Source: Oscillospiraceae bacterium (GTDB taxonomy: Bacteria > Bacillota > Clostridia > Oscillospirales > Acutalibacteraceae). From it: a stretch of DNA of 62,762 nucleotides. Below are positions 8,157 through 16,653 of the stretch, piece by piece; the stretch's first letter is position 1, and each line of letters starts with the position of its first letter. A program made the position numbers and the translations under genes. Location of the stretch: the NCBI GenBank assembly GCA_031288555.1, contig JAITRE010000018.1, forward strand, positions 1 to 62,762, read 5' to 3'. Under the pieces are notes generated by a model. It saw nothing but the letters and a program-made list of their open reading frames with translations. It was not told where the DNA came from and ran no database searches.

Positions 8157-8882
8157 TTATTTTATGATAGTACCAGGTGTATTTTTAAAACTAGAAAGGA
8201 CCTCTAATTTAATGTTATATTTTTTGGCTATTTCTATTGATCTAGCGTTTACAACTTCTGCACCAGCAAGAGAAAGATCAAGCATATTATCGTAAGAAAT
8301 TTCATTTATTTTAGTAGCATTTGGAAATTTATTTGGATCAACATCATAAACTCCATCAACATCTGTGTAAATTTGACAAACATCGGCACAAAAAGTGGCG
8401 GCCAAAGCTACAGCACTTACATCAGAACCCCCTCTTCCTAATGTAGTTATATCGTTACTACTGTCTACCCCTTGAAAGCCTGCAATTACAACTATTTTCT
8501 TCTTTTTTAGCTCGCTAATTATTCTTTTCTTTGACAATGATTTTATTTCAGCGTCTCCGTGATTAGAATCAGTTTCAAAATTTATTTGCCAACCGAGCAA
8601 AGAAATTCCGCGAACTCCTAATTTTTCAATTGCCATAACAAGAAGAGCTGCCGAAACTTGTTCTCCTGAAGACAACAATACATCTATTTCTCTTTTAGAA
8701 GCTTTTTTATTTATTAATCTTGATTTTTCTAACAATTTATCAGTAGTTCTTCCTTGCGCTGATATTACAACTATGATGTTAGTGTTGTTGTTATATTTTT
8801 TGGTAATTATGTCAGCTACATTGAATATATGTTTTGGGTCACAAACAGAACTGCCTCCGAATTTTTGAACTATTAAGTTCAT
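8157..8882 (-). CDS. Aspartate kinase, catalytic domain only (no ACT domains)
   Basis: 241 residues with GAGAGG 10 nt before the ATG. The amino-acid kinase fold is complete: KFGGSS (7-12) for ATP and aspartate binding, SSGEQVSAALL, GRGGSDVSAVALA, and TDVDGVYDVDPNKFPNA near the end. It makes aspartyl phosphate, the first step towards diaminopimelate, lysine, threonine and methionine. Usual enzymes have about 400 residues with two C-terminal ACT domains for lysine/threonine feedback. This one stops at NTPGTIIK, exactly where the first ACT domain would begin, and the 463 bp downstream show no remnant. It may therefore be active but insensitive to feedback. No other genes of the pathway are adjacent. 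Confidence 0.9.
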   Translation of the reverse strand: MNLIVQKFGGSSVCDPKHIFNVADIITKKYNNNTNIIVVISAQGRTTDKLLEKSRLINKKASKREIDVLLSSGEQVSAALLVMAIEKLGVRGISLLGWQINFETDSNHGDAEIKSLSKKRIISELKKKKIVVIAGFQGVDSSNDITTLGRGGSDVSAVALAATFCADVCQIYTDVDGVYDVDPNKFPNATKINEISYDNMLDLSLAGAEVVNARSIEIAKKYNIKLEVLSSFKNTPGTIIK

Positions 8883-9433
8883 TGAAATAACGCCTCTCTT
8901 TAAATACGTTTTTAAAAGCAGAAAGTAATTTTACTTGTAAAATTAAGTTTTTAGAATAAAATTTCAATTAAAAAATAAAATTCTAATTAAGTATTAAAAA
9001 TTTAATTATTAGTTTTTTAATTAAATCAAAATTAATTACTACTTTAAAATATTCTTCTTTTATTACAAATGTTACAGTTTAAGTTTATATTCTGTTCATA
9101 TTTCACAGAATTCTGTGTTGTTTGAAACTAGTTTATTTTACAATTTTTAGCAAATAATAAAATGCGTGTATTTTTTTAAAAACAATTTAACACTTAGATT
9201 ATAAAATTTGTTTTGATGAGTTTAAATTTTTAAGTTTACATTAAGTTGACACGCAGAGGTTACGCTGTTAAACTGAAAAACATAGAAGGAGTGCTTGGTT
9301 TATACGCAAAGTGTGTTTTTAAACGATTAATTAAGCAAATTTTATATTTTTTGTAATGATTTTAATTTTATTTTGTTTTGCAAAATCAATTGAGTAGTAT
9401 ATATACAAGATAAGTTTTTGGAGGTGTTTTTAT
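8883..9433. other. Intergenic region before infC
   Basis: 551 bp between the divergent aspartokinase and infC. The only structured part is the L20-type leader near 9246-9325, which stands out by its higher GC; the rest is plain A/T-rich sequence. Confidence 0.5.
9246..9325 (+). promoter_or_regulatory. Candidate L20-type ribosomal protein leader
   Basis: A GC-richer island 110 nt before infC containing GACACGCAGAGGTTACGC and ending in GCAAAGTGTGTTTTT. The ACACGCAGAGG core with a later GTGTG that can pair with ACAC and a T run resembles the L20 leader found before infC-rpmI-rplT in Firmicutes, where L20 binding promotes early termination. Recognised from memory of the motif; a covariance-model search would settle it. 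Confidence 0.55.
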
Positions 9434-9952
9434 ATAGGAAATAACGAAATGCAGATAAATGGAACGATTAAAGATAAACAGTTGCGGGTTATTGCCGAAG
9501 ATGGTTCTCAATTAGGTTTAATGTCGTTAAGTCAAGCTTTGAATTTAGCTACTGATAAAAACCTTGATTTGGTTAAAATTGCCCCAATGGCCTCGCCTCC
9601 TGTTTGTAAAATAATGGACTATGGCAAACATAGATTTGAACAATCTAAAAAAGGTAAAGAAGCAAAAAAAAAACAGCATGTTGTGGAAACAAAAGAAATT
9701 CGTTTATCATTAAAAATAGATAAGCACGATTTTGACACCAAAGTGAATCATGCTAAGAAGTTTCTCAAGAACGGCAGTAGAATTAAAGTATCTATTAGGC
9801 TTAAAGGGCGCGAAATGGGTCATCCAGAGATAGCTTATGAAGTTATGAGGAAATTTGCTGAGATTTGTTTTGATATTGCCAATGTTGAAAGGAAAGCAAA
9901 ACTTGATGGTCATAATATGTTTATGTTTCTTTCAAGTAAAATTAAACTTTGA
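9434..9952 (+). CDS. infC: Translation initiation factor IF-3, possibly with an AUA start
   Basis: IF3 prevents premature joining of ribosomal subunits and checks the start codon. The N-domain reads QINGTIKDKQLRVI..DGSQLGLMSLSQALNLA; the C-domain carries KEIRLSLKIDKHDF and the linker-proximal KNGSRIKVSIRLKGREM. The first ATG is at 9449, but GGAGG ends 24 nt before it, too far away. The in-frame ATA at 9434 lies 9 nt after that SD and gives 172 residues (M-GNNEMQINGTI). Rare start codons (AUU, AUC, AUA) are a known autoregulatory feature of infC genes, so I chose 9434. It leads infC-rpmI-rplT, with unusually loose spacing (224 and 169 bp). Confidence 0.9.
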   Translation: MGNNEMQINGTIKDKQLRVIAEDGSQLGLMSLSQALNLATDKNLDLVKIAPMASPPVCKIMDYGKHRFEQSKKGKEAKKKQHVVETKEIRLSLKIDKHDFDTKVNHAKKFLKNGSRIKVSIRLKGREMGHPEIAYEVMRKFAEICFDIANVERKAKLDGHNMFMFLSSKIKL

Positions 9953-10176
9953 TTGTTTATGTTTAAAAAATTTTTTATAAATATGTTTTATTCTTACAAC
10001 TTTCAAAAAATATCTTCGTTATAAAGTGTTTACTCGTGTTTTACTAGCAAATATTTACTTTTAAAAATTAATTTAATTGTAAATGTAAAGAAAGTTAAGT
10101 TTTTATAAAGTTTAAATGAAAAGTTTTTGATTGTGAACTTTTAGTTTTTAAACATTAATTTATAAGGAGAATTAAT

Positions 10177-10374
10177 ATGCCTAAAATAAAAACTCATAGT
10201 GGCACAAAAAAAAGATTTAAAGTTTCTTCAAATGGGAAGTTTATGCATGCTAAGTCTAATAAATCTCACATTCTTAACAAAAAAACAAGGAAAAGAAAAA
10301 GAAATTTGCGAAAGTTATCAGTTACAGGAGAAACCAATTGTTTAGCTATAAGAAGATTGCTTCCTTACAGTTAA
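10177..10374 (+). CDS. rpmI: 50S ribosomal protein L35
   Basis: 65 residues, highly basic: MPKIKTHSGTKKRFKVSSNG is the family signature, and KKTRKRKRNLRKL follows. Start ATG with AAGGAG upstream. It is a structural protein of the large subunit, in its usual place between infC and rplT. Confidence 0.95.
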   Translation: MPKIKTHSGTKKRFKVSSNGKFMHAKSNKSHILNKKTRKRKRNLRKLSVTGETNCLAIRRLLPYS

Positions 10375-10543
10375 TGATTTTTAAGCTTAAGTTTTAGTTA
10401 ATAAAAAGAGTGTGTTGTTTTATAAATCTTTTTTAAGTTTATTTGTCAAAATGTTTATGATTTCTATGTTAGCGAATATTTGAAAATCATAAAAACATGT
10501 AATTTTAGAAGTTTTAATGTTATTATTTATTGGGGGAATTAAT

Positions 10544-10891
10544 ATGCCACGCATAAGTGGAGCTTTAGTAACGCGAAAAAGAAGGAAAAAAGTTTTAAAA
10601 CTAGCTAAAGGTTATTGGGGTGCTAAGAGCAAGCATTTTAAAATGGCAAAACAAGCAGTTATGAAATCAGGCAATTACTCTTTTGTTGGACGAAAACAGA
10701 AAAAAAGAAATTTTCGCCGCCTTTGGATCACCCGAATATCTGCTGCTTGCCGTTTAAATGGCATCAATTATTCGTCTTTTATGAATGCTTTAAGAAAATC
10801 TGGTGTAGCTTTTAACAGAAAGACGCTTTCTGAGATTGCTATATCTGATGAAAAAAGTTTTAAAGATTTAGTAAAGAATTTTGCGTCATAG
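10544..10891 (+). CDS. rplT: 50S ribosomal protein L20
   Basis: 115 residues. The start is the ATG at 10544 (GGGGG 9 nt upstream), giving the canonical [27 protein letters not shown] N-terminus; the ATG at 10517 is too far upstream. Core [21 protein letters not shown] and the C-terminal [14 protein letters not shown] segment are typical. L20 is an early assembly protein of the large subunit and likely autoregulates this operon through the leader near 9246. Confidence 0.96.
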   Translation: MPRISGALVTRKRRKKVLKLAKGYWGAKSKHFKMAKQAVMKSGNYSFVGRKQKKRNFRRLWITRISAACRLNGINYSSFMNALRKSGVAFNRKTLSEIAISDEKSFKDLVKNFAS

Positions 10892-10900
10892 ATTAAAAAA

Positions 10901-11293
10901 TTAACTGCAGTAATCTTCTAAAACTCTAACAAGTTCTGATTCTGTTTTTGCTTCTATTCCTGTTTTCAATACGTCTTGGTCGCACACTGGAAGCTGAGAT
11001 ATCTGACAATTTGTTATTCTAAAAGGGTTTTGTTTTCCTTTTTCAAATACTGCTACTTTTCCGTTGTAATCTTTTATGATATATGTTGAACTTGTTTCTT
11101 CTTCAGTTTTTGATTCAGCTAGTTCGGGATCTTTGTTTTTTGTTTCTACATCGTTAGAGTTTTGGGTAGAATTAGGCTCTAAAAAAATATTTTCTGCGTT
11201 ATTTTCTTTATTATTTTTAAGAGATGTTATAACTACAGTTGTTGTTAAGCACAATAAACTTATACAAAAAGAATAAATTATAAGCTTTTTCAT
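10901..11293 (-). CDS. Membrane-anchored protein with BofC C-terminal-like domain
   Basis: 130 residues. An N-terminal hydrophobic segment (LIIYSFCISLLCLTTTVVIT) acts as anchor or signal. An acidic Asn/Glu-rich linker follows, then a compact C-terminal domain (about 70-130) with YIIKDYNGKVAVFEKG, ITNCQISQLPVCDQDVL and SELVRVLEDYCS. That pattern (YxxKxYNGKxAVF ... LPxxDxxxLxxGI ... LLEDY) is common in Clostridia and resembles the C-terminal domain of BofC, a regulator of forespore signalling. The match is from memory and moderate. It is convergent with rplT (9 bp). Confidence 0.6.
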   Translation of the reverse strand: MKKLIIYSFCISLLCLTTTVVITSLKNNKENNAENIFLEPNSTQNSNDVETKNKDPELAESKTEEETSSTYIIKDYNGKVAVFEKGKQNPFRITNCQISQLPVCDQDVLKTGIEAKTESELVRVLEDYCS

Positions 11294-11599
11294 TTCTCCA
11301 CTCCTTTTAATAAATTTAAGACCTTCTAAAAAGTTTACAAATTATTTAGAGGTATTGTAATTTAAAACAAAAACTCTTTAATTAGTTTTTGCAAAGTTTA
11401 TATTTTAATTCATTTTTATAATTAATTTGTTTAAACTGTGTTTTGTTGGCTTTTAAAAATTTTTAAATTTGCTATTAATTTGGGTTTAAAATTAAAATAT
11501 TTTAAAACAGTAATAATTTTTAAGTATCTTTATTTTAAGATTTTTTAGTTTGTTTTTGTTGTTGTGTTTTTTATTTATAAATTAAGAGGGTGAAGAAAA
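11294..11599. other. Divergent intergenic region upstream of the PBP
   Basis: 306 bp of A/T-rich sequence without a gene; it must contain the promoters of the BofC-C-like gene and of the penicillin-binding protein. Confidence 0.4.
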
Positions 11600-13948
11600 A
11601 TGAAAGAAAAAGTTAACTTACGTTTAAAGAGTTTATTAAAAAATATTTTTAAGTTTTTTTTATCTTTTTCTGTCACTTCTCTCATGATTTTTTTTACATC
11701 AGCTTTTGTTACCGCTATTTACTTTACTTCGTATGTTGTAAAAATTGCAACCGACCCTAACGAAAGTAAGCTACCCTATGATTTAAGAGCTATGAAATTA
11801 AATTTAACAAGTTTTATATATGTTCCTGATGAAAATGGAGGATTTAAGGAGTATTTAAGCCTTCATGGTACAGAAAATAGAATTTGGGTAGATTTTAATA
11901 AAATACCAGGACATATGAAAAGCGCTATTATTGCTATTGAAGACAAGCGTTTTGAAAAGCATTCGGGTGTCGATTGGAAGCGTACTTTTGGGGCTATTAC
12001 CAGTTTATTTTTTGGAAAAAAAGATGCTTATGGTGGTTCTACTTTAACTCAACAGACAATTAAAAATTTAAGTGAAGATTCAGATGTTAGTTTAACAAGG
12101 AAAATAAGAGAAATATTTAGGTCTCTTAATATGGAAAAAGATTATTCTAAAGACGAAATAATGGAAGCGTATCTTAATGTTGTTAATTTTGGCAATGGAT
12201 GCCGTGGTGTTGAGGCGGCTGCAAAAGCGTATTTTAATATTCACATAGGCGAATGTTCTTTAGCTAAATGTGCAGCTATTGCAAGTATAACTCAGAATCC
12301 ATCAGCATTTAACCCTTTTATTCTTCCAAAAAATAATAAAACTCGCCGAGAAGTTATTCTTAAAGCTATGCTTGAGCAAAAAAGAATAAATTCTGAGGAA
12401 TATAAGAATGCAATGGAAGAATCAGAACATATGGGGTTCTTTGATGAAAAAAGATATGAAGATTCAGATTCTAATTCTAATCTTATTTACAATTGGTATG
12501 TAGAGGCTCTAATTAATGAAGTTACAAGAGATTTAAGCAAACAACTCGGCATAGGAATACATTTTGCTAAAGATATGATTTTTAACCAAGGGTTGAAAAT
12601 TTATTCTGCCATGAATGAAGGAATTCAATTTAAAGCGGAAACTGTTTTTTCAGACGCTTCAAAAGAGGGGCCGGATAATTTAGAAAGAGCTTTTTTTATG
12701 ATAGACCCTTTAACTGGTAGAGTTTTGGCCACTGTTGGTAGTGAAAGGCCAAAGGACACAAATTTAGTTTTTGATAGAGCAAACTCTGCTGTTCGTCAGC
12801 CAGGTTCCTCTATAAAACCGGTTTTTTATTCTCTTTCAATAGAAAAGAAAAGATTAAATTTTTCTTCTTTGTTATCAAACGATCCTGTTCCTAATTATTT
12901 TGGCCCCGGGAAACCTGGACCAAAAAATTGGAGTAGTGCTGACGAAAAAATGTCTTCAGTTCTTCTTCCTTACGCCATAGAGCATTCTATGAACGTTCCT
13001 TCTGTTCGCAATATGCTTGATTTAACACCGGCAGTTGCTTGTGACTTTTTAAAAGAATTAGGAATGGTTCATGTTAGTGATGCTGATAAAAATCTTTCTA
13101 TAGCTTTAGGAGGATTTGAACAAGGTGTGACTGTAAGAGAAATGGCATCTTTTTTTACAATGTTTGCTTCTGGAGGAATTTTAAAAGAACCTTGTACTTA
13201 TTATTTTGTTGTGAACAATAAAGGAGAAGAGTTGCTTACTTTTACAAAAAAGTCTACAAAACAGGTTATTTCTTCAAGTACCGCAACAATTATGAACCGA
13301 CTGTTAAGGTTAGCTATTATAGGACCAAATTCTTTAGCAAAAAAAGTTGATATTCCTGGAAGAGAAGTTATAGGAAAAACTGGGTCTACAGATAGCAATA
13401 AAGATTATTGGTTTGTTGGGGCTACTCCTTTAGCTGTTGCTGGCATATGGTGCGGTTACGATAACCCGAAGGAAACTAATGTAAATGATCGAGAGCTGTC
13501 GAAAGATATTTGGAAAAAAATTATGACAGATTATTTAAAAGATAAAGACAATGTAAATTACCCTTTTGACGGTGATATTGTCAAAGCCCCTTTTTGTACA
13601 ACAAGTGGAAAGCTTGCAAGCTCTCCGTCATGCAATGTTGGACCTTATCCAGGTTATTATTCCAAAGAAAATCTTCCTGGACTCTGTGATGTTCACGGTG
13701 GACGTATTCACAGAGAAGAATCAAATTTTGAAAGTGATAGTTCTTCTTCTGAAAATCATAATTCTCCTAATAATGTACTTCCTATTGAAAATAATGAAAG
13801 ATCTAACAGCCAAAACGATTCTTCGTCATCACAATCTTCGCAAAATTCTAATTCTCCTAATCAGTCTTCTCAAGAAGAGCAAGGATCGTCTGATCATCAA
13901 AATTCAGAACAAAATAATTCAACAGAAACACATCAAGCATCTGAGTAA
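11600..13948 (+). CDS. Class A penicillin-binding protein (PBP1A type)
   Basis: 782 residues; bifunctional peptidoglycan synthase. One N-terminal membrane helix (FFLSFSVTSLMIFFTSAFVT), then the GT51 glycosyltransferase with AIEDKRFEKHSGVD and YGGSTLTQQTIKNL, which polymerises lipid II. The transpeptidase follows with the three active-site motifs: SSIK in RQPGSSIKPVF, SMN in EHSMNVPSV, and KTGS. The last roughly 70 residues are a Ser/Asn/Gln-rich disordered tail outside the membrane, like other exported proteins of this window. Start ATG with an AGAGGG SD. It shows the cell keeps a peptidoglycan wall, in line with mltG. Confidence 0.95.
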   Translation: MKEKVNLRLKSLLKNIFKFFLSFSVTSLMIFFTSAFVTAIYFTSYVVKIATDPNESKLPYDLRAMKLNLTSFIYVPDENGGFKEYLSLHGTENRIWVDFNKIPGHMKSAIIAIEDKRFEKHSGVDWKRTFGAITSLFFGKKDAYGGSTLTQQTIKNLSEDSDVSLTRKIREIFRSLNMEKDYSKDEIMEAYLNVVNFGNGCRGVEAAAKAYFNIHIGECSLAKCAAIASITQNPSAFNPFILPKNNKTRREVILKAMLEQKRINSEEYKNAMEESEHMGFFDEKRYEDSDSNSNLIYNWYVEALINEVTRDLSKQLGIGIHFAKDMIFNQGLKIYSAMNEGIQFKAETVFSDASKEGPDNLERAFFMIDPLTGRVLATVGSERPKDTNLVFDRANSAVRQPGSSIKPVFYSLSIEKKRLNFSSLLSNDPVPNYFGPGKPGPKNWSSADEKMSSVLLPYAIEHSMNVPSVRNMLDLTPAVACDFLKELGMVHVSDADKNLSIALGGFEQGVTVREMASFFTMFASGGILKEPCTYYFVVNNKGEELLTFTKKSTKQVISSSTATIMNRLLRLAIIGPNSLAKKVDIPGREVIGKTGSTDSNKDYWFVGATPLAVAGIWCGYDNPKETNVNDRELSKDIWKKIMTDYLKDKDNVNYPFDGDIVKAPFCTTSGKLASSPSCNVGPYPGYYSKENLPGLCDVHGGRIHREESNFESDSSSSENHNSPNNVLPIENNERSNSQNDSSSSQSSQNSNSPNQSSQEEQGSSDHQNSEQNNSTETHQASE

Positions 13949-14427
13949 AAATTTTGCAGCTATATTTACTTTAAAATTTACAATAAAAATAAACTAGTTT
14001 TTAAAAAATTAAGAGTTGTGCAGAGAATTTATTTTTTAAAAAATACTAAATATTTAAGATTTTTTAAACTAATTTGATATTAATTTAGTTAAAGATGTAA
14101 TTAAAAAAAGTTTTTTGTCAATTTATAGTTTAAAAGAATTTTAAATTTTTATTTAAGATGTTTTTTATTTTACAATAATTAAGGTTATTGAGGGTTTTTA
14201 TTTTAAATATAAACGAGATTTAGAGTTTATTAAATTTATTTTGTGAGAAATTTACAAAAGTCGTAGATGTTGTTTTAAAACAGTAAGATTGCAACAAGTG
14301 TTTAGTTTTTATATATTTGCAATTCTGATTTAACGATTTGTTTTAAAAATCTTACTTAATTAAAATAAATTTTTAGAAAGTTTATTGTTTAAAATTAATT
14401 AATTGTAAAATTTAAGGTGTTATTGAG
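13949..14427. other. Gene-free intergenic stretch
   Basis: 479 bp, nearly pure A/T, without a hairpin or ORF I would defend. Confidence 0.4.
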
Positions 14428-14985
14428 ATGAGAAAAAAGAATTGTTTAGTTTTATTTGGATCTCCCCATAAAAATGGTTTTACTGCCAGAGTTTTAGAGA
14501 AAATTATTGGAAAAAGTAAAAATAAAGTTAATTTTTTATCAATTAATGCTTATGAACAAAAAATTCATCCTTGTATAGATTGCAAATCGTGCAATGAAGA
14601 GATTACATGCAGATATGATGACTTTATTATTTTAAAAGATTTGTTAGAAAAATCAGATTTGATAATTATCGCTTCGCCTATATACAATATGGGATTTCCT
14701 TCGCCTTTAAAAAGTATTTTAGACAGAATGCAACCGTACTTTATGTCAAAATTTATAAGAAAAGAAAATGTACTTAAAAAGAAAAAAGCAATTTTAATTT
14801 TAACCTTTGGTTCAAAGTTTAATATTACGTTAGACATAAAACGACAACTCGAAATAATATTTGCGTCGATAAATACAACGATAATAGGGCAGATTTTTTT
14901 AGAAAATACAGATAAGCATAAAGTTATTGACAAAAACATTGAAAAGAAGATAGAAAATCTTGCAAAAAATTTTTTTACTGTTTGA
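14428..14985 (+). CDS. Iron-sulfur flavoprotein / NADPH-dependent FMN reductase family
   Basis: 185 residues with a flavodoxin-like fold: FMN phosphate loop GSPHKNGFTARV at the N-terminus, SPIYNMGFPSPLKSILDRM for the isoalloxazine region. Between them is a cysteine cluster CIDCKSCNEEITC, typical of iron-sulfur flavoproteins of anaerobes, which use FMN plus a 4Fe-4S cluster for electron transfer or oxygen detoxification. The physiological partner is unknown. The start ATG lacks a strong SD (GGTGTT upstream). It is followed directly by the decayed zinc-finger copy. Confidence 0.8.
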   Translation: MRKKNCLVLFGSPHKNGFTARVLEKIIGKSKNKVNFLSINAYEQKIHPCIDCKSCNEEITCRYDDFIILKDLLEKSDLIIIASPIYNMGFPSPLKSILDRMQPYFMSKFIRKENVLKKKKAILILTFGSKFNITLDIKRQLEIIFASINTTIIGQIFLENTDKHKVIDKNIEKKIENLAKNFFTV

Positions 14986-14989
14986 TTCT

Positions 14990-15345
14990 AAGGATTTTTA
15001 CGAGAAATCCGTATGGGCTTATAGAAAAGCTGATAAACATGTTAAGTGTTTGTCATAATGTTATCACCTTATGGTTGGCGAGAATTATATTGTTATAAAA
15101 AAAGCTTTGTAAACTTTGCTACGGGCTTTTTGCTGAATGTTTTATTTTATATAATATAAAAAATGTTCACTATGTCACGAATTCTACGGATTTTGTTTAT
15201 AATTATATCGAAAATAAATTTTATTCGCATATAAAAATAAATATTCTCAAGGCTTCGTGGGCGCTGTTAACGACTTTATATCTGTTTGACAAATATTTTT
15301 TTCCAATTGAAATGGACAACAGTATCACATGATATTTTAAATTAA
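14990..15345 (+). pseudogene. Decayed copy of the secreted zinc-finger protein gene
   Basis: The stretch aligns by eye over most of its length with the two intact genes that follow. Compare GAGAATTATATTG...TGTAAACTTTGCTAC (15079-15122) with the second finger region of the copy at 15836, CACTATGTC with CACCATGTA, and GATATTTTAAATTAATTTT plus AATAATAAA just after the gene (from 15331) with 17130 onward. Frameshifts and stops interrupt the frame; the CKLC codons survive in a shifted frame. The signal-peptide end is missing. The tandem array therefore once had at least three members. Confidence 0.8.
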
Positions 15346-15835
15346 TTTTTTAAATAATAAAATTTGTTATTAAAATTTTTAAAACGAAGTAATTTAAGTG
15401 AAAGTTATTGATTATTTAAATAAAAAAACGAGAATATTTTAATAATTTAAGAATTATAAAGAAATTTATATAAGTTTTTTTAATTATTTTATGTCTTAAA
15501 ATTTTTTTATATATTTTGTAAGCATGGTTGTTTTTAATTTGAAGAATTTAGGTTTTAGAAATGTTAAAAAATTTTGTTAATTTCTTTAATATGTAAATTA
15601 CGAGTTAGTTTGCTTGAAAGTTAGTGCTGCTAAAATTAAGGAATGATTTAGATCGGAAAGTAATGAAAAAAGATATATAAGCAAACTTTACTATATCAAA
15701 AAAGTTGAATAAAAGCTAAAAAAAGAATAAATAAAAAGATGATATTCTTGAAAATATTTTTAGATTATGATAAAGTTTTCATTAATTAAGAACTTAAATA
15801 TTTTTTGTGTTTAAATTAAAAGGGAGTGTGTTTTT
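15346..15835. other. Intergenic region upstream of the first intact zinc-finger gene
   Basis: 490 bp. It contains a widely spaced inverted repeat (AGTTTGCTT 15607-15615 with AAGCAAACT 15679-15687) enclosing a somewhat less A/T-rich stretch, perhaps a small RNA or a remnant. The last 75 bp are duplicated before the next gene and should include the promoter. Confidence 0.4.
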
Positions 15836-16340
15836 ATGAAGAAGCTTTTGTGTGCTTTTTTATTGGCAAGTACATTTTTGATGTCTATTTTCAATTATGA
15901 AGGCAGAATTTTTGCATCTGCCCATAATTGTAAGCTTTGCTGGATGTACTTTTATGGAGAATCCGAGAAGGCTTATAAAGAAGCTTTGAGACACGTTGAG
16001 CAGTATCATATTATATCATCATTTAACAGCAAGAATTATATTGTGAGAAAAGAAAAGTTCTGCAAACTTTGCTACACAAATTTTACTGAATGTTCTATTT
16101 CAGATCATATCAAAAACAGTCACCATGTAATGGAGTCTCTTGTTAATGATTATATTGGAAATGCTTGGTTGTATTCGTTAGCAGTCGATGGGGAAGTTTT
16201 TGCATCTACTTGTGAGGATGAACTTTATGATACGCTTTCTAAAGTTTCTTCTCAATATAAAGGATGTTTTTCACAATTAAAATGGGGCTAGTTTTATTAG
16301 AATGATATTTTGAATAATAAAGTTTACTATAGGAAGTTTA
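15757..16340. repeat. Tandem duplication unit, copy 1
   Basis: Matches 16575-17170 at an offset of 818 bp. Homology starts in the upstream region (TAGATTATG...AAAGTTTTCATTAATTAAG), runs through the gene and continues past the stop (GATATTTT...AATAATAAAGTTT). The duplicated part thus contains promoter, SD and gene. Confidence 0.85.
15836..16291 (+). CDS. Secreted protein with two C2H2-type zinc-finger motifs, copy 1
   Basis: 151 residues, SD GGGAG 9 nt before ATG. The signal peptide (MKKLLCAFLLASTFLMSIF) probably ends at FASA (residue 29), so the mature protein begins HNCKLC. Two potential zinc sites follow: C32-x2-C35-x17-H53-x4-H58 and C76-x2-C79-x11-H91-x4-H96 (H97 also available). The second is close to the eukaryotic C2H2 spacing (C-x2-4-C-x12-H-x3-5-H). 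No homologous bacterial family comes to mind. The C-terminus (about 100-151) shows no motif. It is the middle member of a tandem array (decayed copy before, intact copy after). All eight ligands are conserved between the intact copies while other positions vary, which argues for selection on metal binding. DNA binding is not shown; a secreted host-directed role is inference. Confidence 0.8.
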   Translation: MKKLLCAFLLASTFLMSIFNYEGRIFASAHNCKLCWMYFYGESEKAYKEALRHVEQYHIISSFNSKNYIVRKEKFCKLCYTNFTECSISDHIKNSHHVMESLVNDYIGNAWLYSLAVDGEVFASTCEDELYDTLSKVSSQYKGCFSQLKWG

Positions 16341-16653
16341 AAAGTGAATTAATTTAAGTAAAAATTTTTAAAATATGTTTTTGTGCAAGAAGTTATTTTT
16401 TAATATTTCAAATATTTGAAACAAGTACATATTTAATCATTGTTTGGTACAAATAAATTTTTTTACTGTTTGAAATATTTTTTTAAAATGCAATCTTTTT
16501 TTAGTATTTTATTGTGATTTTTCGCAGACAATATATTGCATTATTTTTAAAAATAAACTTAAAGTTGTTTTGATTTTTTAGATTATGGCAAAGTTTTCAT
16601 TAATTAAGAACTTAAATATTTTTTGTGTTTAAATTAAAAAGGAGTGTGTTTTT
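16292..16653. other. Intergenic region between the zinc-finger paralogues
   Basis: 362 bp; the last 75 bp repeat the upstream region of copy 1. The remainder has no gene. Confidence 0.5.

Noticed and set aside
13566..13997. 143-codon ORF overlapping the PBP C-terminus
   Set aside because: Frame-shifted shadow of the Ser/Asn-rich tail.
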